Positions 1 to 6,607 of a stretch of DNA of 40,435 bases are shown here, in pieces. Origin of the DNA: CAYVUV01 sp964455095 (lineage in GTDB: Bacteria; Desulfobacterota; Binatia; HRBIN30; CADEER01); NCBI GenBank assembly GCA_964455095.1, contig CAYVUV010000383.1, forward strand, positions 1-40,435, written 5' to 3'. The first letter of the stretch is position 1; every line of letters starts with the position of its first letter. The position numbers and the translations under genes are program-made. The notes below the pieces were generated by a model that made no database searches, was not told the DNA's origin, and was given only the letters and a program-made list of their open reading frames with translations.

Positions 1-529
1 GTCCGATCAGGGCAGCGAAGGCATACGGCACCCCGGCGCCGCCGCTCCTGATCTGACCGATCACCTTCTGGGCGGACGGCGGCTGCGCAATCGCGAAGGC
101 CGCGGTCACCGGCGAGAAACTCCCAGTGGCCGGCGACACCCTGTAGACCTGCTTCGCCACCGCCTGGTTCAGCTCGGGCAGGGCGCCAAAGTCGAATGCG
201 GCCCTGATCCTCCCGTCGGCGTTGCCGTCCTCGTCGCCAGGGACGTTGATGTCCCGCACGCCGCCGATCGTGAGGACTTCACCGTCGGTTACCTCGAAGC
301 TCTGGATCAGCGTCTCACCCGTGTCGATCCGGCCGTCGCCGTCGAGATCCAGGAACGACTCGAACCGAACCGTCTGGCCGTTGGCAAGTCCACTGACGTT
401 CAGGGTGATCGCGCCGGTGTAGTCAGCTGCCACGCTGGGCGGGTTGATCGCCAGCTCGGCGGCATTGGCGACAGCTGTCAACAAGAGGGTCGCAGCCAGA
501 ATCAGGTATGCGCGTCCACAGTGAGTCAT
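1..529 (-). CDS. Secreted hypothetical protein, C-terminus cut by window edge
   Basis: Reading the minus strand from an ATG at 529 gives an uninterrupted frame of 176 codons that runs off the left edge, so the C-terminus is missing. The N-terminus (MTHCGRAYLILAATLLLTAV then ANAAE) is a textbook signal peptide with an Ala-x-Ala-type cleavage site near residue 26. The visible mature part has an Asp/Gly-rich stretch (FLDLDGDGRIDTGETLIQSF) resembling a calcium-binding loop, and a second one (VPGDEDGNADGRIR). The overall look is of a beta-rich extracellular domain, but I do not recognise a family. Codon use and GC match the neighbours. It is divergent from the gene at 881. The reading frame and signal peptide are seen; export is inferred; the function is unknown. 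Confidence 0.75.
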   Translation of the reverse strand, partial: MTHCGRAYLILAATLLLTAVANAAELAINPPSVAADYTGAITLNVSGLANGQTVRFESFLDLDGDGRIDTGETLIQSFEVTDGEVLTIGGVRDINVPGDEDGNADGRIRAAFDFGALPELNQAVAKQVYRVSPATGSFSPVTAAFAIAQPPSAQKVIGQIRSGGAGVPYAFAALIG

Positions 530-880
530 GGCTCGCCGCCTCCCTCGCGATTGCGTCGACCGCATGGATCGTGCCACGCGCGCAGCGCGCCCCCGCCGGC
601 GCAGCCCGGGGGAAACATTCCCGCCCCTGGCGCGAACACTTCCCAGGGTCGCGAAGCCGGTAAACAGCGTCGGGGATTCAACTCGTTGCGTGCAGGCGCT
701 GCGTGTTCTCTCAGTTTAGAGAACTGTGTTGCTCAAGTTGACCTACCCGGTGAGAGCACGGGCGGCGCCGCGTCGGTGGCATTCGCGTTGCAGAACAGAG
801 CGGCGCAGCGCGCGAATGCACCGTGGCGCTTCAGGGCCAAGCCCTGAGCCGAGAGACGATCTGACGAGGAGGGAACAGCC
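530..880. other. Intergenic region between divergent secreted-protein genes
   Basis: These 351 bases hold the two divergent promoters by position. Short open frames here have arginine/proline-rich composition with no recognisable domain and look like GC-driven chance frames. I see no convincing -35/-10 pair. A small inverted repeat lies around 711-725 (CAGTT...AACTG). A strong ribosome binding site (GAGGAGGGA) sits just before the start at 881. Confidence 0.5.
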
Positions 881-2290
881 ATGACGAGAAGCACTGTGGC
901 AATCGCGGCATGCGCGGCGCTGCTGTGGGCTGGTGCGGCCCTGGCGGTGACGCCGGAGCAGAAATGCCAGGGGAGCAAAAACAAGGCGGCGGGCAAGTAC
1001 GCGTTCTGCCGGCAGGGCGCGGAGAAAGGCCTGGCGCTCAACGGCGACGCTTTGAAGTACGGCGCTGCGATCGGGAAGTGCGAGCAGAAGTTCAGCACGG
1101 CATGGCAGAAGGCGGACAGCAAGGCCGCTGCGGCGGGCGCGACGTGTCCGGATGCCCCGCTGCTCGAGAGCGGGTTCAAGACCGTCATCGACGGACACAC
1201 CACCAGCATCGCGACCGCGCTCGACGGCGGAGGCTGGGTAGATTGCGCTCCGAATCTCGCCATCTGCACCGCCGACCTGGGCACGTGCAACGGCGATCTC
1301 GGCACCTGTACGACGAACTACACGAGCTGCAGCGCGAGCCTGGGCACGTGCAACACGAACTACTCGAACTGCGCGAGCAGCCTGGCGACATGCAACGCCG
1401 GCACGGCAACGGCAGCCGACGTGTTGATCGGCAAGACGTTCTCAAGCAGTGCCGGGCTGGGACTGCCGGGCACCATGCCGGACAACGGGGCAGTGTCGAT
1501 CACGCCGGGGGTGGCGCCGCAAACCATTGCGGCCGGCTACCACAACGGATCGGGCACCGTCGCCGGCGATGCCGACCTGCTCGCGGGCAACATCAAGATC
1601 GGCGTGAGCCTGTTCGGTGTGGCGGGAACGCTCGGGTGCGGCAACGGTGCGATCGATGCCGGCGAGCAGTGCGACCAGGACAACCTGAATGGCGAGAGCT
1701 GTGTGACGCAGGGGTATGGCGGCGGCACCCTGCGCTGCGCCGCAGACTGCGCATTCGGCACCAGCGACTGTTACGCGGTGCGATTTGTCGACAACGGCGA
1801 CGGCACGATCACGGATGCGCAGACCGGCCTGATGTGGGAGAAGAAGGGCCATTTCACCAACGTCGGCGTCGTGTGTGCGAACGCGGCTGCATGTCCCGAC
1901 CCGCACGACGCGGACAATCTGTACACGTACAGTTTCGACAATCCCCTGGGCCCCCCGGGGACGGCGTACACCGTTTTCCTGGTGCAGTTGAATGCGGGTG
2001 GCGGTTTCGCCGGCCACACGGACTGGCGGCTGCCGACTCGGGCGGAGTTGCAGGGCATCGTGGACTACGCCGATGCGAGTAGCCCGGTGGTGAACGCGGT
2101 ATTCGACGCCAGCTGCAGTGCCGCTTGTTCGGAGACGACGTGCAGCTGCACCGCGCCGGGCATCCATTGGTCGTCCGAGTTGGTCACGAGCATCTCGGGC
2201 AATGCGTGGGAAGTCGACTTCAGCGACGGCGCCGCGGGCCACGATTCGCGGGACACTGGCTACCACGCACGCGGCGTCCGCGGCTTGTGA
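881..2290 (+). CDS. Secreted protein with C-terminal DUF1566 (Lcl) domain
   Basis: 469 aa with a clear signal peptide (cleavage after ALA near residue 22) and a GAGGAGGGA ribosome binding site. Order of parts: a Cys-containing helical module (about residues 25-95, pattern KC..K..GKY..CR...KCEQKF), which recurs in the beta-helix protein at 36164; a short Cys/Thr repeat stretch (TCNGDLGTCTTNYTSCSASL style) that may be a coiled or stalk segment; a tail-fibre-like segment with GLPGTMPDNG and AGYHNGSGTVAGDADL; one Myxococcus-type Cys-rich repeat (CGNGAIDAGEQCD); and a DUF1566/Lcl C-terminal domain (DNGDGTITDAQTGLMWEKK, DWRLPTRAEL, ending in a beta-rich GVRGL). DUF1566 domains occur in many envelope proteins and adhesins; no enzymatic role is established. 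Probably surface-exposed or secreted. Domain order is seen; a role in attachment is a guess. Confidence 0.88.
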   Translation: MTRSTVAIAACAALLWAGAALAVTPEQKCQGSKNKAAGKYAFCRQGAEKGLALNGDALKYGAAIGKCEQKFSTAWQKADSKAAAAGATCPDAPLLESGFKTVIDGHTTSIATALDGGGWVDCAPNLAICTADLGTCNGDLGTCTTNYTSCSASLGTCNTNYSNCASSLATCNAGTATAADVLIGKTFSSSAGLGLPGTMPDNGAVSITPGVAPQTIAAGYHNGSGTVAGDADLLAGNIKIGVSLFGVAGTLGCGNGAIDAGEQCDQDNLNGESCVTQGYGGGTLRCAADCAFGTSDCYAVRFVDNGDGTITDAQTGLMWEKKGHFTNVGVVCANAAACPDPHDADNLYTYSFDNPLGPPGTAYTVFLVQLNAGGGFAGHTDWRLPTRAELQGIVDYADASSPVVNAVFDASCSAACSETTCSCTAPGIHWSSELVTSISGNAWEVDFSDGAAGHDSRDTGYHARGVRGL

Positions 2291-2301
2291 TCCGTTCCGC
2301 C

Positions 2302-2334
2302 CCAGGCCGCTGCGCATTCCCAGCGGCGGCCTGG
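2302..2334 (+). terminator. GC-rich hairpin after the DUF1566 gene
   Basis: Arms CCAGGCCGCTG and CAGCGGCGGCCTGG pair with a three-base bulge about 12 bases past the stop codon. No T-run follows, so it may be an mRNA-stabilising stem or a terminator of the T-less kind common in high-GC genomes. Confidence 0.45.
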
Positions 2335-2468
2335 CGACAGTCCTCCAGGGGGGGCTCGAAGTCGCAGCGCTCATCGCGTATGAATGGCGACTTTAGTTTG
2401 AGCGGACGTTCGTCAGCGCGATGGATCGTGTGGCCGGTCGTCTGAATAAAGCAGGTCAGGAGCAGGTG

Positions 2469-3692
2469 ATGAGGACGATCGGCAGACGGTGGTTGGCTGG
2501 GTTGTTGGGTAGCGCGTTGGTGCTCGGCGCGGGCAGTGCGCGCGCGGCGTGCACGGGCGATTGCAGCGGCGACGGCGTGGTGACGGTCGACGAGGTCATC
2601 CTGGGTGTGAACATCGCACTCGGCCTGTCCGTTCCGACGAGCTGTGGGGCGATTGACGGCGATAGCGACGGGCAGGTGACCATCGACGAGCTGGTGTCAG
2701 CGGTGAACGGTGTGCTGAACAGCTGCGCACCGCTCCTGACGACCCCGACGCCCACGCCGACCGCCACCCCGACGCAGGGGCTCGCCACCCCGACGCCGTG
2801 CGCGTCCAACGACGGTACGGCGGCGGTCACCGCGACCAGTGCCTCACCGGCCAGCGGGCAAGGCCCACTGCAAGCCAGCTGCGTCACGGCCGAGAACGCC
2901 GGCGGGACGCGTACCGAGCTGACGCGCGTCAGCGCCCGCGGCACGGTCAACGGGCGGGAGTTTCTGCTCCAGGTCTACTTCGTCACCGCGACCGGCGAGA
3001 TCGATACGGTGTCGTACGGGTGGGATCTGTCTCCCGAATTCCCCGACTTCTTCGAGAACCTGGCGTTCTGCAACACGCCGCGGTGCGCCGGCGCCTCGAT
3101 GAACCTCGCGGCGAAGACGATCACGCTGAGCAACGCCGCGCTGTCCGATGCCGGCAGCCCCAGCGCGGTCTTGAATGGCACGATCACGCTCGACCGCATC
3201 CCGGACCCGGTGGCGACGCCCACGCCGCCGCCGCCCTGTCCCGGCGGCAGCGCCACGCTCAATCTTTCGGACGTGCAGGGCACCAACAGCTCGCAGCCGT
3301 TGCCGGCCACGCTGCTGCTCGGCACGGCGATGAACTTCAGCCGGCCCGCCGACCCGCCCGTGTTCGCCTACCTTTCCGCCCTCTACGACGGCTGCCCGAT
3401 GCCGTTCCCGCGCCTCACGCTCGGCTTTCAGTTCAGCGGCGCCGAGCTGCAAGCGGGCACCACCTACCAGGTGGGCAGCATCAACGGGAATCTCAACCAG
3501 ATCGAGTTCCGCGAGGAGGGCTTCAGCAACTTCAAATCGTGGGAGGCGCAGAGCGGGTCATTGGTCGTCGACAGCATCGACAACGGCACGGTCGCCTTCC
3601 GCATCGTCGATGCGCACATGCGGCCAAAGGACGCCGGGACGAGCGGCACGTTCGTGCTCAACGTCACCGGCACTCTCGCGCCGGTGCAGTAG
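2469..3692 (+). CDS. Secreted protein with N-terminal dockerin-like EF-hand module
   Basis: 407 aa from the ATG at 2469, chosen because AGGAG lies 6 bases upstream and it begins a clean signal peptide (MRTIGRRWLAGLLGSALVLG, cleaved near ARA). Residues about 27-82 form two dockerin type I-like repeats: DCSGDGVVTVDEVILGVNIA and DGDSDGQVTIDELVSAVNGV, each a calcium loop plus helix. A Thr/Pro linker (TPTPTPTATPTQ) follows, then a Cys-poor beta-rich domain, a second proline-rich joint (TPTPPPPCPG) and another beta domain to the end. I do not recognise the two larger domains. In cellulosomes dockerins bind cohesins; no cohesin is seen here, so the module may only be a calcium-stabilised fold. Similar modules occur in two other proteins of this window. 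Confidence 0.85.
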   Translation: MRTIGRRWLAGLLGSALVLGAGSARAACTGDCSGDGVVTVDEVILGVNIALGLSVPTSCGAIDGDSDGQVTIDELVSAVNGVLNSCAPLLTTPTPTPTATPTQGLATPTPCASNDGTAAVTATSASPASGQGPLQASCVTAENAGGTRTELTRVSARGTVNGREFLLQVYFVTATGEIDTVSYGWDLSPEFPDFFENLAFCNTPRCAGASMNLAAKTITLSNAALSDAGSPSAVLNGTITLDRIPDPVATPTPPPPCPGGSATLNLSDVQGTNSSQPLPATLLLGTAMNFSRPADPPVFAYLSALYDGCPMPFPRLTLGFQFSGAELQAGTTYQVGSINGNLNQIEFREEGFSNFKSWEAQSGSLVVDSIDNGTVAFRIVDAHMRPKDAGTSGTFVLNVTGTLAPVQ

Positions 3693-3698
3693 CCGGCT

Positions 3699-4037
3699 TC
3701 AGGCGGCCCGCGCCGGATGCTGCTGGCCACTCCGAATCTGAATCGTGGCTTCGACCGGGAGCACGGCGATCGCGCCGCGCCCCGCAGCGTCCGCGTTCGC
3801 GCAGCGGCTGATCGCCGCGACGCACTGAGCCAGCCGGTCTTCGGCCATCACCACTTCGATCTTGATCTGTGGAGTGAACGGCACCGTGTACTGGGTGCCG
3901 CGGTACGATTCACTGTGCGGAGGTAGATCATAGGTTCGGACCTCGCACGCGGTCATTCCACTGATACCGAGCTCGACGAGCGCGTCCCGCAGTTCTTCGA
4001 GCTCATGCGGCTTGATGGTGACTTCGACCTTCTTCAT
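3699..4037 (-). CDS. Divergent P-II family signalling protein
   Basis: 112 aa, the usual P-II length, with a GGAGGAG ribosome binding site. The trimeric P-II fold is recognisable from the N-terminus (MKKVEVTIKPHELEELRDAL), GISGMT, the T-loop YRGTQYTVPFTPQIKIEVV and the C-terminal IQIRSG. The T-loop tyrosine that GlnB proteins use for uridylylation is present (Tyr50). Several ligand positions differ from canonical GlnB/GlnK: the loop base GRQKGH is replaced by YDLPPH, so Gln39 is lost; Lys58 becomes Gln57; and the B-loop GDGK becomes GRGA, losing Lys90. Canonical 2-oxoglutarate/ATP sensing is therefore doubtful. It is not next to amtB or glnA; upstream on the same strand is only a possible small membrane protein. 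The stop is 6 bases from the convergent gene ending at 3692. Family call is firm; the ligand is unknown. Confidence 0.85.
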   Translation of the reverse strand: MKKVEVTIKPHELEELRDALVELGISGMTACEVRTYDLPPHSESYRGTQYTVPFTPQIKIEVVMAEDRLAQCVAAISRCANADAAGRGAIAVLPVEATIQIRSGQQHPARAA

Positions 4038-4257
4038 TGCGCTCCTCCCGAGGTGGGTCTGACGACGAATGCCCGCGTGTTGCGACCTGGTGCTCCCGAG
4101 ATACCGGCGGGCACGCGCGCCTGGTATCGTCCCACTGCGTAAGCGGCGTGGCGCGCGGCGGTTCGGCGGACGGACCGTTGAAGTGCATTTGCCGCCACAG
4201 CAACCACAGGGTCCAGGCGTAACCGAGCCCCAGCCCGATGATCATCATGATGGCCAT
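4003..4257 (-). CDS. Possible small membrane protein overlapping the P-II gene start
   Basis: An 84-aa frame starting with MAIMMIIGLGLGYAWTLWLL, one strong transmembrane helix, followed by a polar, low-complexity tail. It would overlap the P-II start by 35 bases. The hydrophobic segment is convincing, but the tail and the lack of a good ribosome binding site are not; the frame also stays open upstream to 4434 in unlikely sequence. It could be a real one-helix partner of the P-II-like protein, a decayed remnant of a larger transporter, or chance. Confidence 0.35.
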   Translation of the reverse strand: MAIMMIIGLGLGYAWTLWLLWRQMHFNGPSAEPPRATPLTQWDDTRRACPPVSREHQVATRGHSSSDPPREERNEEGRSHHQAA

Positions 4258-4407
4258 GCCAGTCCGGTACTGCGAACGCCATGCCGGGTTTGCGGTCGCG
4301 AATGGGGTCCGTAACGTCCGATCCTTCGCCCGCCGCCGATCCTGCAACATGCACGGAGGCTGGACTCGGGAGGGCGCAGAATGCGAGCCGACCGCCGTTC
4401 CCGTCGA

Positions 4408-4551
4408 GGAGACTTTCGATTTTCTCCATCGCATCTACTGCGCACTTCTTGTGCCTTTGGCAGGGCGACGCTCCCGCGGAGGCGTCTGCCACAATAAGGC
4501 ACGGCTCGGCAGGAGCCTCGCCTTCCCGTTCGGAGAGAATCGACAGTCTCC
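4408..4551. repeat. Nested palindromic MITE-like element
   Basis: Outer inverted arms at 4408-4427 and 4532-4551 match at 18 of 20 positions (GGAGACTTTCGATTTTCTCC against GGAGACTGTCGATTCTCTCC). Inner arms at 4464-4483 and 4503-4522 match at 16 of 20. Translated, the inner arms give the EGEAPAEP and ASAGASP strings familiar from a short interspersed repeat of planctomycete and other genomes. The element fills most of the gap downstream of the AraC gene and could also fold as its terminator. Confidence 0.75.
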
Positions 4552-4590
4552 GAGGAGGGGAACCGAGCTGCCAAAGGGCTTGGACGCGGC

Positions 4591-5625
4591 TCACCGCGCC
4601 GCGCGGCCGGGGGCGCGATAGGCGCCGGGCGAGACGCCGAACCAGCGGCGGCAGGCGCGGCCGAAGTTGGTGGCGTCCTCGTAGCCCAGGCGCGCGGCGA
4701 TCTCGGCGACGGTGAGCTCGGGCTGCGCCAGCAGCTCGACCGCGCGGCGGCGGCGGTGGTCGTCGAGCAGGCGGCGGTAGTTGGTCTGGCGCAGCGCCAG
4801 GCGGCGCACCAGGGTGCGCGGCGAGAGGCGCAGCCGTGCCGCCATCTCGACCAGCGAGAGGCCGGCGTCGCCGCCCGACTCGAGCACGCTCTCGACGCGC
4901 GCGTCGACGAATTCCCCTGCCAGGCGCTGCCGCATCGCCTCGAGCCGGGCGCAGGCGCTGCGGTGCACGACCGCGTCGGCCAGCGGGCACGGCAGATCGA
5001 GCCACGCCAGCGGCAGCGAGACGGCGGCGACATCGCCGGCGAAGCCGATCGGCGCGTGGAAGAATTCGCCGCAACGCCGCCAGTGGGCCGGGCGCGGGGC
5101 GGGCATAGCGAAGGCGGCCTCGTCCATCCGGCGGCCGAGCGCCGACTCGACCACGCCCTGAATGCTGAGCAGGACCATCTCCAGCACTGGCGTGCGCACC
5201 GCGCCGAGCGGGCACGGCTCGAGCACGCGCAGCTCGAAGCGCCCCGCTCTGCGGCGGCCGCGCAGGTCGATGAACGGCGTGCGCACCGTGGCATAGCGCG
5301 CCAGCACTTCGAGCGCCGCGCCGATCGTCGGGGCCGTTACGGCCACCGCGCCGGCCGGTCCGTGCGTCGCGCCGTCGAGCGCACCGCCGAGCTCGAGGCC
5401 CCAATCGGGCGCGGCGAGGGCGTGCAGGTTGGCGAGCTGGCGCATCTGCGCGCGCACCGGGATGTCGTCCTCGTGCACACCGGCAGCGCGACTGAAGTCG
5501 TCGCCGATGCCGGTCCCCGCCAGCAATGCCGCCCGCCGCTCGGCACTGCGGCCGAAGCGGCGCAGGATGAGCCGGAAGTAGGCGGCCGTCATCGGCAGCG
5601 CCAGCAGCCGCAGTTCGTCGCTCAT
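4591..5625 (-). CDS. AraC family transcriptional regulator (Arabinose_bd type)
   Basis: 344 aa, typical for the OruR/ArgR-like AraC subfamily. Residues about 20-215 match the AraC-type arabinose-binding/dimerisation domain (PF12625 style: GLELGGAL, VLARYATVRTP, FFHAPIGFAGD). The C-terminal ~100 residues are a double helix-turn-helix: LSLVEMAARLRLSPRTLVRR for the first and LTVAEIAARLGYEDATNFGR followed by RRWFGVSPGAYR for the second, the signature end of the family. Such regulators often control fatty-acid, amino-acid or detoxification genes and are activated by a small ligand. It stands alone, divergent from the NTF2-like gene at 5976; about 350 bases containing a palindromic element separate them, so a direct regulatory link is uncertain. 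Family certain, ligand unknown. Confidence 0.93.
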   Translation of the reverse strand: MSDELRLLALPMTAAYFRLILRRFGRSAERRAALLAGTGIGDDFSRAAGVHEDDIPVRAQMRQLANLHALAAPDWGLELGGALDGATHGPAGAVAVTAPTIGAALEVLARYATVRTPFIDLRGRRRAGRFELRVLEPCPLGAVRTPVLEMVLLSIQGVVESALGRRMDEAAFAMPAPRPAHWRRCGEFFHAPIGFAGDVAAVSLPLAWLDLPCPLADAVVHRSACARLEAMRQRLAGEFVDARVESVLESGGDAGLSLVEMAARLRLSPRTLVRRLALRQTNYRRLLDDHRRRRAVELLAQPELTVAEIAARLGYEDATNFGRACRRWFGVSPGAYRAPGRAAR

Positions 5626-5726
5626 AGCGTGAAATGATCGGATTCTGGCCAGTCGTACACTTCCGCTGGCGCCGGCGGAAGCTCTACTAGTGCGGTTCGA
5701 AGTTGCGGCGATGTATCTCGAGGGTT

Positions 5727-5885
5727 TCCTCTCCCGGATGGGAGAGGATCAAGGTGAGGGGGATTCAATTGCGCCGAAGGCCACGGCTGAAATTCTCGCC
5801 TTGAGCGGGCCGCGAAAATCGGTGGTGGCTTCGCCGGTCAATTGTATCCCCCTCATCCTGTCCTTCTCCCAATCCGGGAGAAGGA
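5727..5885 (+). repeat. Palindromic element family A, copy 1
   Basis: About 159 bases. It starts with a hairpin (TCCTCTCCC-GGAT-GGGAGAGGA) and ends with a related hairpin (CCTTCTCCC...GGGAGAAGG). Subterminal AAGGTGAGGGGGATTCAATT is matched in inverse by AATTGTATCCCCCTCATCCT. The core contains GCGCCGAAGGCCACGGCT and GGTGGCTTCGCCG. A second direct copy lies at 6411 and an inverted truncated copy at 35764. No coding capacity; it looks like a MITE or large REP-type element. It occupies most of the 350-base gap between the AraC gene and the NTF2-like gene. Confidence 0.85.
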
Positions 5886-5975
5886 ACCCTCAGCATCCGT
5901 CGTTGTCATTGTGAAACGCAGTACGCGGGCGGCGTCGCGGGGCTCGAAGCCGACGGCGCCAAGGAGGTTGCAGCC

Positions 5976-6401
5976 ATGCCCATCGACGAACGCGAGCGCG
6001 CCCGGCGCCGCGCCCTGCTCGACGCCCACTACAAGGCCGAGAACGAGCACGACCTCGCGCGCATCATGGCGACGTTCTCGCCGCACACCGAGATGCTCTA
6101 CAACCGCACCGTGTTTCCCGACCACGAGACCATCAGTGCGGCGCACGGCTACATCGGCTTCTCGGCCGCCCCCGGCGCCTTCACCGGCATCCGCACCGAG
6201 CGCGACCACGAACATTTCACCGACGAGGAGATCGTCGTCGAAGGCCGCCTGGTCGCGCGGCACACCGGCGAGTTCCAAGGCTTCGCCGCGACCCATCGCG
6301 ATGTCGAGTTGCCCTTCGTCGCCTTCTACCGCTTCGACGAGAAGGGCCGCCTGACGTCCGAGCGGGTGGTGATGAACCTCGGGCCGCTGCGGTCGGGGTG
6401 A
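5976..6401 (+). CDS. NTF2-like / SnoaL-like family protein
   Basis: 141 aa, the normal length for a single cone-shaped NTF2-like domain. Preceded by a perfect AAGGAGGT seven bases before the ATG. The N-terminal helix (LLDAHYKAENEHDLARIMATF), the following pocket strands and helix (FPDHETISAAHGYIGFSAAP) and the closing strands (DVELPFVAFYRFDEKGRLTS, RVVMNLGPL) fit the SnoaL polyketide-cyclase/steroid-isomerase-like superfamily. These proteins bind small hydrophobic ligands; some are isomerases, dehydratases or cyclases and many have no known reaction. Cytoplasmic, no signal peptide. It is bracketed by two direct copies of palindromic element family A, so the gene may have been moved or captured as a unit. 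Fold call good, reaction unknown. Confidence 0.85.
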   Translation: MPIDERERARRRALLDAHYKAENEHDLARIMATFSPHTEMLYNRTVFPDHETISAAHGYIGFSAAPGAFTGIRTERDHEHFTDEEIVVEGRLVARHTGEFQGFAATHRDVELPFVAFYRFDEKGRLTSERVVMNLGPLRSG

Positions 6402-6410
6402 TGTCTGGTT

Positions 6411-6567
6411 TCCTCTCCCGGATGGGAGAGGATTAAGGTGAGGGGGATTCAATTGCGCCGAAGGCCACGGCTAGAGCTCCAGTCTGGAGCGGGCCGTTAA
6501 AGCCGGCGGTGGCTTCGCCGATCAATTTATCCCCCTCATCCTGTCCTTCTCCCATCCGGGAGAAGGA
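6411..6567 (+). repeat. Palindromic element family A, copy 2
   Basis: About 157 bases, in the same orientation as the copy at 5727 and nearly identical through the first 65 bases (hairpin, GAGGGGGATTCAATTGCGCC, AAGGCCACGGCT). The middle diverges and the ends match again (GGTGGCTTCGCCG, CCCCCTCATCCTGTCCTTCT, terminal hairpin). It starts 9 bases after the stop of the NTF2-like gene and ends 40 bases before the sulfatase stop, so it also lies where a bidirectional terminator would be expected. Confidence 0.85.
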
Positions 6568-6607
6568 ACCTTCGTGCGATAGGTCGCTGGAATTGCGAAA
6601 CGCGGGA

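Noticed and set aside
521..847. 108-codon plus-strand frame in the first intergenic gap
   Set aside because: Overlaps the start of the left-edge gene, Pro/Arg/Ala-rich, no ribosome binding site, no domain.
2421..2468. Upstream ATG for the dockerin-like protein
   Set aside because: Adds 16 polar residues before the signal peptide and lacks a ribosome binding site; AGGAG lies before the ATG at 2469.
4034..5404. Long minus-strand frame joining the AraC region and the P-II start
   Set aside because: Runs in the wrong frame through the AraC gene and through the palindromic element, where it yields the repeat-derived EGEAPAEP string.
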